A DNA stretch of 28,705 bases from Reticulitermes lucifugus (taxonomy: Eukaryota; Arthropoda; Insecta; Blattodea; Rhinotermitidae). Positions within the stretch are counted from its first letter, which is position 1, and each line of letters opens with the position of its first letter. Where the stretch lies: positions 9,992 through 38,696 of the forward strand of contig JAKCWW010001862.1 of NCBI GenBank assembly GCA_026260175.1. The letters are read 5' to 3'. Both the position numbers and the translations under genes were made by a program. This document shows positions 18,146-28,705 of this stretch, in pieces. The notes under the pieces were generated by a model. It worked only from the letters and a program-made list of their open reading frames with translations, was not told the origin of the DNA and did not search any database.

Positions 18146-19695
18146 ATCCAATTTATTTGTACCTACTCTAGGCCTCTTAAATATTTCCTTCTAGTTTTAT
18201 AACTAAAATGTAAAAATTTCTCATATCTCCTTCTCGTGCTACGTGTCCCGCCCATTACAGATTGCTTTGTTTGGTCGCCCTGCTATTAGGCTTATTTCAT
18301 GTTGAACAGAGATTGTAATTTTCCAGCCCCCAGCACAGTAACACGTGGATTAATTCCGTACGCCTAGCGGCATTTATTACTCGTTCTACAAGAAGGTTCA
18401 AGTCTTGTTGAAGTTAGAACAGAAGGGAGCACCATTCGCTGATGTATGCCATTAATTAGCATGTGAGAGTGTGACGTAAGTGACAAACCCTATGCCTGAA
18501 CACAGCTGAGAATAAATTCCCCCACAAGTAATACTCTCTCAGCTGTTTCACGTATGGTCGCTGATATTTGCTGCATAAAGTAAATGATAGGGAGGCATCT
18601 GGAAGAGCAGCTCGGTGTATGTCAGCGTAGTCCTGTCTGAGGGATGACATTTAAATTAGTAACTGTCTTCCTATTGCAAGTTTCATAAAGCAGTCAGTGG
18701 AAATTAATTAAATTCCATTTTCTTGCCGAAGCAGAAGATTGATATGCCTGGGCCTCTTGACTCCCGAGTTCAGGCCTTCCTACAGCCTTTCACAAGCATT
18801 ACTTATAACATTATTCTTACCTTACAAGTTATTATACTTCTTTCATACTTTCTAGCCAAAAAGACGCACGTTACGCTAACGTAACAAAATTTAAGTAATT
18901 GGAAACAATAGTAACAGATCAGAAGGAAGATGCATGTAATACGCTATACCATTGCCACATAACATCTCAAATAGTAGTGTAACTAAAATGTACAGGTTGA
19001 AGAGGTGATGTTAACAAATAGGAAACTGATGTTTGAAACTGATTCTGCTATCATAATTCTAATCTTTATGCAAATGTGTTCCATGGCGTCACGGTTCTTA
19101 AGAAAATTACAGGAATCATTTACCGTACGTATGTTCCCACACAAACATCGGTTAGTGAATGTTGACAGAGTTGGAGTGTAGTAATATGTGTCATGTGAGA
19201 ATATGACGTTCTACTGTTAAATTAAAGTCTCTTCTCAGGTAAATGAATGTCATTGCTTGAAACTGAGTAATAAGTTTTATGTCCGGCCATACTGTTTGTC
19301 TTGCGTGTAACAAATTAAGGTTAAACAAACAGCCTTGCATTTTACAAATTTTGACTCCACTATGTAATCAGCATCAAAGTAATTATAATCTTGGAAGTAA
19401 TTGGAAGTAATATATGACATTATTAAACATTAGCAATTATAAGCCATACAAGTTAGGTTAAGTGTAACAGTTTAAATGGAAATCATATATTTAACATTTA
19501 AAATTTCAAACTTACTCTTACAATTCTAAATTATAGCATATCAGATTTTAGTTATTTTGTGATAACACGTTACTTTACATTAAATAAATTGCAGATAAGT
19601 CGTATGTTTTGTGTTCTGTTTTGTGATACGTATAATTTATTTCTTGGATTTTGTAACATCATGATGTTTGTACTATACGTATGTCCGTATACTAC
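18146..19695. other. No gene seen
   Basis: AT-rich sequence. A small in-place duplication, ggaagtaattggaagtaata, lies at about 19393-19412. The frame at 18456-18650 (minus) is anonymous. Confidence 0.5.
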
Positions 19696-19856
19696 ATGTA
19701 TGTGTGTGTGTGTGTATGTATGTAATGTATGTATATATGCATGTAATGTGTGTGTAATTATGTATGTAATGTATGTATGTATGTATGTATGTATATGTGT
19801 GTATGTATGTGTGTGTGTGTATGTATGTGTATATGTATGTATATGCGTGTGTGTTT
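19696..19856 (+). repeat. Compound (TG)n/(TGTA)n microsatellite
   Basis: Alternating TG, TGTA and TATG units over about 160 bp with a few interruptions (taatgtatg, tatatgc). It gives rise to spurious cysteine/valine-rich frames at 19559-19882 and 19750-19971. Confidence 0.97.
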
Positions 19857-21480
19857 ATGGGATATTTATTCCATTTTGGTAAACTGTTTAAATTCTAATC
19901 GTTGTTTTGTGGATTGGTTTTCACAACGATACGTGGGTCCTGATGTAGGCTGCTGCAATCTTATTCTTTAGACAGAACATTGCTCTTTTTGGGTAAAGTT
20001 AACTGTGGAGCCGTGTACATTCATCGTACTGACCGTTTTGTCGAAATGCTGGCTGGATATGTGATGTGACACATTGTGATGGCTGCTCGAACACGAGTAA
20101 TGTAGGGCGATGTCAGTTGAGGGTGCATTGTGACTGCGAGCCAGTGATGATTGTATTGAAGTTCGAGACATGAGACATGTAGCAAACAATTACAGCGTAA
20201 ACGCGTGCTTTAAAAAAATCATCCGAAATTTTACATAAGAGTTGGTTGTGTACTGCGGTGGCTGTTCAATGCATGTGTCATTGGGCAACGCATGACATGA
20301 CGCTCAGATTAAAGAAAATTGACGAAGATATTGATAGGTAGTAAGATATGTTTTCGGTCAGAATATTTTAAATTAACGTCTCTTATCCACAGATATTAAA
20401 CTTAAAATGTATAAAAAGATTTCTTAAACTTTCTGTTTTACGCGCGTGGAATATTATCTTCTCATTTACAGCAAAGAATCTATATTGGGAGTTTTTGATA
20501 ATAAAGCGATGTTGGAATATTGAGAACTAAGCAACAGGTAACAATAGGAAAGAGAAAGTTGCGTAATAATAAAAGTCATAAACTTTACTGAACACCAAGT
20601 TGCATTCTGTTTACCGAATCAAGGCGGATGCGATGGACGGAACATGTAACACGCACAACGATGATAATACCAATGAACGGAAGGGACAAATGATAGATTA
20701 AAGGGTAGATACGAGGATAATATTGAAACAGATCATAAATAAGAATGTGAGTTTCTCGGGTAGTTACCTAGTGGCTCAAGCTAAGGAACAAAACATTCTT
20801 ATAAAACGGTAATGAACTTCAGGTTTCTATAAAGAGAGGAAATTTATTGACCAGTTTAGCAACTAGAAAATTCTAAAGTTTTATCATGTCTTATTTGGTT
20901 GTTACGAACAGAGGTGCAGCACACCCTCTAGTCTCTTGGTTCACTCATGTTCACTCAGGCTGTTACTGGGTTAAGATTATGGTTTTCTGGGACATACATG
21001 CTTGCTCGTAGGTATGTAGGTACCAACACATTCAGCGAACACGCTGTACTCCATATTACAAAGTCTTGCCTCTTAATACCATCACACGCTTCTGTCTGAC
21101 GTAAAGGTAGCCACTCTCTAAGTCATCCTTTATTCCTGCCGTCTTGATGACGTGGTGGTAAAACGCCGTAAGGGATGTGGACTGTGTCGTAGACACTAGC
21201 AGTGACGTGCAGTTTCAGTAATTTAATCATATGTGATTCATCTTCCTATGTTGTACGACCATCAAACTAGCGTTATGTACAGTGTAAAAGAATTGGGGAA
21301 CGTACGCGACTTACAGTAATGTCACTAACACTAGTTTTTTCTCCATGACAAAGTTTTACTTGTAACAAGTTGCAGCGAGAGATGAATTTTTGTTCTTCTT
21401 TACTTTGATGGGAGTAAAACTTCAGTATGTAGCATAGACTGCTATACATTTAAATATCTACATTACCTCTTTTTCCTTTT
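19857..21480. other. No gene or named repeat seen
   Basis: AT-rich with no recognisable element. The minus-strand frame 19968-20189 has no known motif. Confidence 0.5.
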
Positions 21481-21489
21481 CATTGGCTT

Positions 21490-21605
21490 AATCCTTCCGG
21501 CCGCACTATGGCACTGGGGCCGACTCAGCCTCTAACAGAAATGAGTACCAGGAATACTTCCTGGTGGGTAAAGGCGGCCGATGAGTAGGACTGATAACCT
21601 TATCA
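21490..21605 (+). repeat. Probable dispersed repeat, 5' segment, with nested palindromes
   Basis: GC-rich island in AT-rich surroundings. Outer palindrome CGGCCGC (21498-21504) pairs with GCGGCCG (21574-21580). Inside it ACCAGGAA (21547-21554) pairs with TTCCTGGT (21558-21565) around a TAC triloop. The sequence gactcagcctctaacagaaa with atgagtaccaggaa is one I recall as repeated in insect genomes, but I cannot name the family. Confidence 0.5.
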
Positions 21606-21833
21606 CCTCTGTTATGACGCATTATGTTAAGTTAGGTAAATTTTGTTTTGTACTATTGGTGCGCTGACATGGTAGCCTGGAGGAAGAAGAAACGTATTTG
21701 TTGTTGGTGAAACATTCAATTAAGTTACAAGGTGACAAATAAAGTGGTGATTGCTCAATTAACGCTAAACAGAATCTTCATAAACGTAAGTTCAACCCTT
21801 CATGTTATACAGTCCATTACACCACGAAACAAC

Positions 21834-21915
21834 CTCCATATGCCGATTGTATTAAAATCTGGGAGCCTCAGCCTCCTTGAACCCTCAGGGCCTGCCCAGG
21901 CCTGTACAGGGATTC
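21834..21915 (+). repeat. Probable 3' segment of the same dispersed repeat
   Basis: tgccgattgtattaaaatct, then gggagcctcagcctcctt and agggcctgcccaggcctgta. In the repeat I recall, a similar stretch follows the 21490-21605 segment directly. Here about 230 bp of AT-rich sequence separates them, suggesting an insertion or rearrangement. Membership is from memory. Confidence 0.4.
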
Positions 21916-23187
21916 CTCTAACTTTTTACGTTACTTTTTATAATTTACAATTCTGATTTACATTTTAAGTGTTTTATCAGCATGGAAATATTTTGAAGCA
22001 ATATAAGTTAGGGACAAGCATAAACTCTATATCGCATAGTGCTTCTTGAGGATGTAACTGTGAGTCGCGCAGCTGGTTAATGAATTTCGTGCCTTTTATA
22101 TAACGAGTGTTTATAAAATAGCCAGACAAGCCCAAGGCTCTGTGTAACATCGGGACGTCCAAAATACGGCTGGCGGGCAAAGTGCGTCCCGCCTGGCCAC
22201 TGGGTGCGGCCTACCTGAGGTTTAATTTTCGAATTGTTATGTTGTAACATCTGAAATAACAGACAACTAATTCCGCGCGATAGAACCCATTTTGAATACA
22301 TAAATGTCTCTCAACCTGGACAAGAAATTTACGGCCCAGTACTCTTTTAATCATTTTCACTGGATCTTATTCTGAAATTGGGTAACATAAGCCATATTAT
22401 TCTTCATGCAGTTGTGAATTTTTTGTCCTTTCACACGCAACCACGCTCGCATGATTCAGTCGTGTTTGTTGGAGCAAGTGACACTGTTTAATTTTTATGT
22501 CTTGCCTCACGAATATTCTAAAAAATCTTGATTAACAGTGCCCACGCTTTGACACACATGGTTCGTTTAGTAACATGTTTATACTGCAGCCATTTGAGAG
22601 TTTTTTGGTGTATCTTGCTTCGGTTTGCTCTGATTTATTTGGCTCTGTTTCATTACATCACAAACCATACTCGACTTTTCCAGCAGAGGGCATTATTGTT
22701 CACACAGGACATAAAACGCCCCTATCTGTAATTACACAACATGTGACACTTCACTAACCTGCTTGCACAGTGTGTTTCTTACAGGGACTGCTCTTGGAGT
22801 ATGTCTTTTGGATGATTACTGAAGTGTCTACTTGATGCGACCGGTGACCAGACACATTTCCCGAGAAAATTTCTGTATTGAAACAGTTAATAGTCAGGAC
22901 TTATTCGAAATTTATCAATACATTAACATGTCATTCCATGTAAGGGTGTGGTATGATCATATTCGCAACCTCCTTTTAAAGAGACTCGCTTTAAAACAAA
23001 TTTGCACTGGCCGATACTCGATCTCATCATTAGCTGTAACTGTAATGACTGATATTAAATATGTGTAGCCAATTAGGGAACGTAAATTGTAGTGTCTGTC
23101 AACATTCCGATTTTTTAATAACTTGTGAAACATATGTACCATTTTAGTACCTTGCTTACTGTGTTCTATGCTTCACTATTATTAGGG
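21916..23187. other. Nothing recognised
   Basis: AT-rich with a GC-richer patch at about 22150-22215 that includes the short hairpin ggcggg/cccgcc. Frames of 60-78 aa (21977-22301, 22528-22757, 22832-23068) are anonymous. Confidence 0.5.
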
Positions 23188-23345
23188 TTTTTTTTTCTTG
23201 AGGCACAACAGCTCCAACTTGGGCCTAGGCCGCCTCATTTTTTAGGTTTCTAGATCACACACATTTAGACACACCACACTCCGTAGGACTCATCTGGAAG
23301 AGGGATCGGCCCGTCGCAGAGGCCGCTACCTGCATAACACACAAC
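23188..23345 (-). mobile_element. tRNA-derived SINE, family A, body only
   Basis: The minus strand reads gtgtgttatgcaggtagcgg, then gacgggccgatccctc, gtgatctagaaacc, gaggcggcctaggccc and a ctgttgtgcc end with an A-rich tail (the T run at 23188-23196). It is truncated before the tRNA-like head, so it lacks the internal promoter. Closest in the window to the 14621-14868 copy. Confidence 0.85.
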
Positions 23346-23365
23346 ATTATTGCAGTTAGTAAGTT

Positions 23366-23614
23366 GATCCCAGTGGCCGCGCGGTCTAAGGCGTGGGTCT
23401 ACGGCCGCTCGCTTGCTGGTGTCGTGGGTTCGAATCCCGCCGGAGGTATGGATGTCTGTCTCTTGTGAGTGTTGTGTGTTGTCAGAGGTTTCTGCGTCGG
23501 GCTGATCACTCGGCCAGAGGAGACCTACCGAATGTGATGTGTCTGAGTGTGATCGAGGAACCTCAACGATGAGGAGGTCTAGGTCCACTAGGGCTGTCGA
23601 GCCATGGGAAAAAA
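23366..23614 (+). mobile_element. tRNA-derived SINE, family A, full length
   Basis: The most complete copy of this family here. It starts gatcccagtggccg, has an A box region tggccgcgcggtctaagg (23374-23391) and B box ggttcgaatcc (23427-23437). The head looks tRNA-Leu/Ser-derived. The body of about 160 bp carries gtctcttgtgagtgttgtg, gggctgatcactcg and ccagaggaga. It ends with gggctgtcgagccatggg and an A-rich tail at 23609-23614. It sits 20 bp from the truncated opposite-strand copy. Minus-strand frame 23265-23588 spans both SINEs and is an artefact. Confidence 0.93.
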
Positions 23615-24889
23615 TTAAATTGTCGTTAGAAATATTTTATTATCACCACGTACTGCAATACATATTTATCAATCTACAGGGTGCCATATCCCTGAAAGTC
23701 GGATTTTCTTGTACTGAACATTTCCGCAGGTCGTATGGTAATACGCCACTGCTGTAAAGACGGGGGCCGGGAAACCCCCAAATTTATAGTGAGTAGGCCA
23801 CGAGCAGGAACATCGATGAATCGTGGCTTTACTTCCGGAAGAAGGAATCGATTTTATCTTTACGAAAGTCCCCAGACCGGATGTTTAGTGTAGTCTTTGG
23901 TACTTTTTGGACCACTCTGAATATGGAGGCAGGACAATTCTACGGAAGGTTGGTAACGAAGTATCAATGAACATGGCGTCGCACCCCAGAAGACTACATT
24001 TGTGAACACGCCAGGTTATTTCTACGTATATATTTCTCTTCTTACTTCCTGATTTATGACAACAAGTTTATAAAAATTTTCACTTTCCTGTTTCCTTTAG
24101 TAGTTTCTTTATGCAAAAGCATCAACATCTAAATTTGTTGAAACACGTTAATGGTATATTGAATAAAATGAACACTTATAAGCCTTTCATAACGTGCTTT
24201 TCTACAATCGAAACGGGAAACATCGTGTCTCCGCATGTTTCCATGAAAACATCCAAATCAAATGGACCTTTTGTTAGTTGGCCGACTGTAATACAGTGGT
24301 TCATACCTTATTCAAACAACAGCATCAAAAAGTAAATAATAGGGAAAACAGGACACAGTTTAATCAGACGTTAACTATAACCAACACATGTGCTGAGCGT
24401 GTCAATAGCAGTGCAGAATTTTAGTAGCTTGTTTCAGTAGTTCGCAATAATTAGAATTATTTCATCAAAGGGAAAGTCGTTTGTTGGTGGCAATTCAGTG
24501 TCTGGTTACGATGTTGACATCATAAATTTGACCCGATAAAAGATGGTGCAAATTGTAGCCGCAGAGGGTTTTAATAGAAGAGTTGCTGTTCACGTTCTGA
24601 TAACTCGAAAACAAGGTTTTGCTAAAATAATCAAGCATCTTCCTTAAGTAATGAACTACAGAAAATGTTTGCTTTCGGAGGCACATGTTTTAATTTATAA
24701 TAAGATCTGTCGGTAAGTTTAGTCTCATAACGGAAGAGAATTCAATGATAACTTAAATCTTGTTGCACTTTAAAGCCATAATGTTCTTAAGCTATGGACG
24801 TTAGTTAAGTCGTGGACAATAAGAGTGTATACGGTGGTCCAGGCTGGCTGTTGGATGAGACGCTGAAACACCTCAACTTTTCAAACTTT
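23615..24889. other. Nothing recognised
   Basis: No recognisable repeat or gene. Frames at 23539-23757, 24111-24335 and 24495-24686 are short and anonymous. A GC patch, gggggccgggaaaccccc, at about 23763-23780 forms a small stem. Confidence 0.5.
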
Positions 24890-25000
24890 GCTTGCCTTAC
24901 GAAATGTTACAAAGGGCATCGGCGGGCTGTTGTGAACGCGGCAGAAGTAAATTTTGGGGTTCCGTAAAAGCGAAAGCCAGGAAATTTCTTGAGCATCTGA
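24890..25000 (+). pseudogene. Decayed LINE ORF2 3' terminus, second copy
   Basis: The frame near 24904 reads KGHRRAVVNAAEVNFGVP followed by a stop, then nucleotides aaagccaggaaatttcttg. This corresponds to [22 protein letters not shown] and gctgggaatttttgac at 8190-8272. It is the same ORF2 end, more diverged, with only the last ~20 codons retained. Confidence 0.65.
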
Positions 25001-27043
25001 GCTTTTGAAGTTATGAAGTTATTAATTTAAGTCCCAAATTTTTATTTTCTGCCTGTATTGGAAGGTATTGTTTGTACATATCGCTTCAACACTGGCCTGG
25101 ATTTGGTTTATTACGTCGCTGTGAGTGAGTGGAAATTCCTTCAAATTTTAATGGCGTAAATATTTCTTTTTACGCTTTAACTAAGCATTTCATAGCTACA
25201 AGGTTTCCTTTGTAGTACGTATGTTAGTTGACCAAAGTTTCTTTAAGACGTCCGTGGGGCAACATTAGTAACCTGTCAGTCAATAAATCATATATATTTC
25301 GCCCCAAATTAGCCTATTTTAGGCAGAATCAACCTTCGAAATTTCATATTTCAGTTCAGTGTGATAGTGAATTTAGCTTTATTTAGACTGGTACAAAGCA
25401 AGTTTGAAAATACAAGCCTAAAACAACAGTTTTGACCCTTTTTCCGTCTTATTGCAATTTTATTTATTCCATGATAGCTTCCGATGCTCTCAAACAAAGT
25501 ACCGATAATTGCGAGCATTTTTAATGTAACTCGCCGCTCATTTACACAGTACACATTACGAGCTTTTCCATATCCCAGCAACAGATGTGCTGCTCGTCAC
25601 TCACGACTGTGGCGCTGTTGTTCAAATACAGAGAAAACGTACGGTATATGTGGTAACGGTGAAGCGTGTAGCTTCAAAGGTCATGTTTTTATGGGGCCCT
25701 GTTTTAAAAGGATAAAGTAGTGCATTTTTTCTATATATTGTAAACACAAGAATTTCTCTTCATTTCGTGTGGCAGATGGGTTAGTCAATGGAAGGTTTCC
25801 TCTTGACTCCTGCTTGTGATCATGGCTAGACCTATATACGCAGGAGATACGCACACATGTTCTTCGTGGAAAGTGATTTTTTTTGTTGGTTTAATTATAA
25901 CCAAGGCTTAAATGGATTAGCAGTTTTTAATTAAGGTCTCTTCAGCGGTTATGGAGTGTTTCTAGACGGACGACGGACAGACGCAGCGGCGGAGAGAGAG
26001 ATTTTAATAGGCACATTCACAGGGAGACAAACACGCCTTAAGATTCATGCTGTTGGTTTACCGTATGTCGAAACATGTGGACCTCAAGGGATTTAGAGGT
26101 ACATCAGACCCTGTGTGCGACACAGGTGAATACATTATACTGTACTTCTCTTAAGAGAAAGTATTGAATTATAGGAAGCTGCACTTGCGAGGATTTGTCA
26201 GGACTTTCAATTAGGAAAGGGATATGAATCAGATTCCTGCCCTAACATCGATCTCTCACTCGACCATGTAGTACAATAAAATTAGTGTGTTTTGTGTCAT
26301 AAAACAATCTTTTCCCTCTACACCCACCGGTATAAGACGTTCGACTAAGTGAAGTTAGGTGAAAACAAATTTTAACTTACCGAAATCCAAAGTTCACATT
26401 CGGAGCCCTTCTCTTTTGACGATGAGAATCAGTGAAGTCATCAGCACACGGCTGTGGTAAAACTGCTTGTTAAAGAACTGAGAAACGGAAAGACAGTCTG
26501 AAATCTCTGAAGACAAAATTTTTTTTACAAGAAGTGTGTGGGAATAGTTAAAGGACGTAGAAATTAAAAGTCAGCGAGCTTGTGAGCAGCATTTTGTGAT
26601 GGGCAGTACGGACACTGTAAAGAGATGAGGATTTACCGGCTAGCAAAGCTGCTGTCAGATTCCCGAAAAGGACTGTGCTTGATGGGGTGTGGCTTGTGAA
26701 CAGAGAAGATCAGATGCACCGTAGTTAAGATGGACGTAGGCCTGTGCTTTGCTCGACGTTTGGAATAATTAAAGAGACGAAGCAGACCGCACTGGAGGGA
26801 TAATGCTGAGCATGGAATGTTACATAATGTCTTAAGGCTTAATATATTTTAGTATAGGTGTATCCTCTTGCTTTAGTGGGTATCTGCGAAATATGTCGTG
26901 TTAAAGACACAGTCGTCGCAATTGTATCCGTATTTACCTGTCCGGTCGTGGTGTTCCAAGAGACGAACTTGTGCTTCTCAAATATAACTCTGTTGTAAAA
27001 TCCTTCTCTCCACACTTAATGCTGTCCTCTCTGCTATCCTGTG
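25001..27043. other. No gene seen
   Basis: About 2 kb of AT-rich sequence. The cysteine-containing frame at 25484-25720 (78 aa) and the minus frame overlapping it (25351-25581) match nothing I know. A purine-rich cggacgacggacagacg with gagagagag lies at about 25968-26000, like the ends of some dispersed repeats. Confidence 0.45.
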
Positions 27044-27056
27044 GTTGCTAGGAGAC
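27044..27056 (-). promoter_or_regulatory. Candidate RFX X-box 1
   Basis: Plus strand GTTGCTAGGAGAC; its complement GTCTCCTAGCAAC fits the X-box half-site rule (GTNRCC-type half, then RGYAAC) apart from degenerate positions. RFX factors bind such sites upstream of ciliary genes. No gene is visible here. Confidence 0.35.
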
Positions 27057-27102
27057 CGTGTAAATGTTAATGCATAAAGCGATCTACGTTCACAGCTCTT
27101 TC

Positions 27103-27115
27103 GTCTCTAGGCAAC
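27103..27115 (+). promoter_or_regulatory. Candidate RFX X-box 2
   Basis: GTCTCTAGGCAAC, differing at two of 13 positions from the complement of the site at 27044-27056. The sites are 46 bp apart in opposite orientation. Confidence 0.35.
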
Positions 27116-28627
27116 CGCATACTTTCAGTGCGTAACGCACTCTGTTTGGGATTTGTAGCCTGACACAAGCTACGGTAGTAAATACAGCACCTGAGTAATA
27201 TTACATCACTTTTTTAGAACTTTGATTTGTTATGAACAATTAAATTTTTTTCTTGTAGTGTACTAATGTTTATGTGTTGGATAAGGCTCTAAATTTCCGT
27301 GTTGTTTTCATGTTTTTAATGAGTTTTTAAGATAAATGTATTAGACGGGCCGGTGGGTTTCGAGGTTTTCTCCGAAATGCATATAAAGATACAGTCTTCT
27401 GGGATTCGGAATAACTACTGCCTGCATCTTCAAGGTAGATGGATGGGTTAATATTTCACCTTAATCCTTAATAAACCTGTTAAGCAATTTAAATTAACGT
27501 TCAATTATGACGACTTAGTGTTTTAACTGATAGATCCTCGGAAGCATTTGTGCGTGCGATAGCAACGTACACAGTATCACATTCCACTATGCCTTAATGT
27601 TCAAAAGTACTGAGGATTATAAGCACTAATCGAAGTTATGAAGGAAGATAATGTAATATATAAGTAAACTGCAGTAGTATCCGTATTATCAGTGTATTCT
27701 AAGGAAGACGCAGGCGAAAATTTAGTACTTATGCCATTTTACGACAATATATCTAGTAATCAATTTTATCATTTATTATAAAGTCCTTTGCCATGATGTG
27801 AAATTTATTAAATTCTTGAAGTGTTTTAATAAGCACACGTCTAGGCGGGATAAAATCGCAGAAGAGAGTATTCTGTAGATTTTAAGGTGTTTCAAAGAAC
27901 GGTGAAAGTGCCCGGGGAATAAGTTACATTTCTGCGTAGGCTCTAAAGAGGAAAACATTTCATTTACTCAGGTTACAGAATGAACAATAACCGGACTTTG
28001 GGAATTTGCGAATAGAAATGCCGCTGCAGATTGAGCGCTTCTAATTTTTTTGCCCTGATATTAAATAATACACTTTTGCCTGCAAAAGAATGTGTAACCG
28101 ATATATGGTTTCTTTCCAGAGATTCAGCAAAAGAAACAATTGCGTCTGTTAAAGCGGCATAGTATTTAACCTAGCAAGACCAGTACAAGTCTGGGGAAGG
28201 TGACACCTTACTTTTGGCATTTCGTGATTTCAGTAGATCCAGTAATTTTAAAGTAATTGCCCAAGAATGGAGGAAAATGCCGGAAACTTTAATTAAAACT
28301 ATTATGCAGTTACAATCTAATACACGCACACCTGTGTGTGTGTGCTTTAATGAAACTAAAGAATGTCGTGCACGAGAGTCGTTCTCGGAAAGCTGGCCAT
28401 AAAATACTTCGCTTTCTGCAGAAATCGTTGTTTCGATAAAATGATCATAAGAACCCGCTATTGAAACCTCTTGTGGGCCAGTTGAATACGGTCCACAGAC
28501 TCACGTCTTATTTCTCTTGCGATCCATTTTAGTATCATCCTCCCGCTAAACTTGGTCTCCCCAAAGGTGAATTATTTTCAGTGCTTCGGAATAATAGCTT
28601 ACGAAAGTAACGGCAAAGCTGTCCTCC
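27116..28627. other. Nothing recognised
   Basis: AT-rich sequence. Minor simple sequence at 28322-28344 (CA run meeting a TG run, able to fold back). Frames 27776-27958 and 28214-28402 are anonymous. Confidence 0.5.
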
Positions 28628-28705
28628 GTGCAAGCCATGAAGACGTAGGTGAGTGGATCTATAGCTCTGTTCTAACCTCAGCACTAGACGTAGGTGAGTG
28701 GATCT
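28628..28705 (-). repeat. SINE family C-like fragment with 45-bp tandem repeat, runs off window
   Basis: The 20-mer agacgtaggtgagtggatct occurs at 28641-28660 and again at 28686-28705, the last base of the window, giving a 45-bp period. The intervening atagctctgttctaacctca parallels the region at 17121-17150. The array probably continues beyond the window. Confidence 0.7.

Noticed and set aside
19559..19971. Cysteine-rich small protein frames
   Set aside because: They are translations of a TG/TGTA microsatellite in two frames.
23366..23445. Functional tRNA gene
   Set aside because: A and B boxes are tRNA-like, but acceptor and anticodon stems do not close and a SINE body with A-rich tail follows.
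23265..23588. 107-codon minus-strand frame containing GGIRTHDTSKRAA
   Set aside because: It translates the reverse of two SINEs; the motif is the reverse of the tRNA-like B box region.

Overview
The window looks like non-coding nuclear DNA from an animal, most likely an insect. It is AT-rich, has no open reading frame that reads like a conserved protein, and is densely seeded with RNA polymerase III-type SINEs (tRNA-like A/B boxes, A-rich tails), LINE debris and simple repeats. Several repeats resemble ones I recall from polyneopteran insects such as cockroaches and termites. That assignment rests on memory and no search was run. The ORFs present (60-175 aa) are chance frames or run through repeats. 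No bacterial, phage or CRISPR features were seen.

Layout: 1-59 is a SINE cut by the window edge. 566-1052 holds a possible LINE/SINE tail and a SINE. 2657-2689 is a strong candidate recursive-splice (ratchet) site in otherwise empty sequence. 3456-3750 is a degenerate ~74-bp tandem repeat. 4963-5240 is a SINE of a second family. 6121-7483 holds a 40-bp duplication, an isolated B box and a third SINE family on the minus strand. 8010-8312 is the 3' end of a dead LINE, followed by a degraded SINE at 8640-8735. About 8.7-12.2 kb is nearly featureless. 12205-12675 is a dispersed-repeat copy. 13856-14868 is a nest of repeats: SINE, LINE reverse-transcriptase fragment, 110-bp duplication, SINE. 16227-16657 and 17933-18145 are two inverted-repeat elements whose arms carry hammerhead-ribozyme-like cores, as in Penelope-like retroelements. 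19696-19856 is a TG/TGTA microsatellite. 21498-21915 is a split repeat with nested palindromes. 23188-23614 is a pair of back-to-back SINEs. 24890-25000 is a second LINE 3' end. 27044-27115 is a pair of inverted RFX X-box-like sites. 28628-28705 starts a 45-bp-period repeat that runs off the window.

There is no operon or pathway to describe. The most interesting content is the pair of ribozyme-bearing inverted elements. If both the splice-site and X-box readings were right, the window would be a large intron or the flank of a gene lying outside it.
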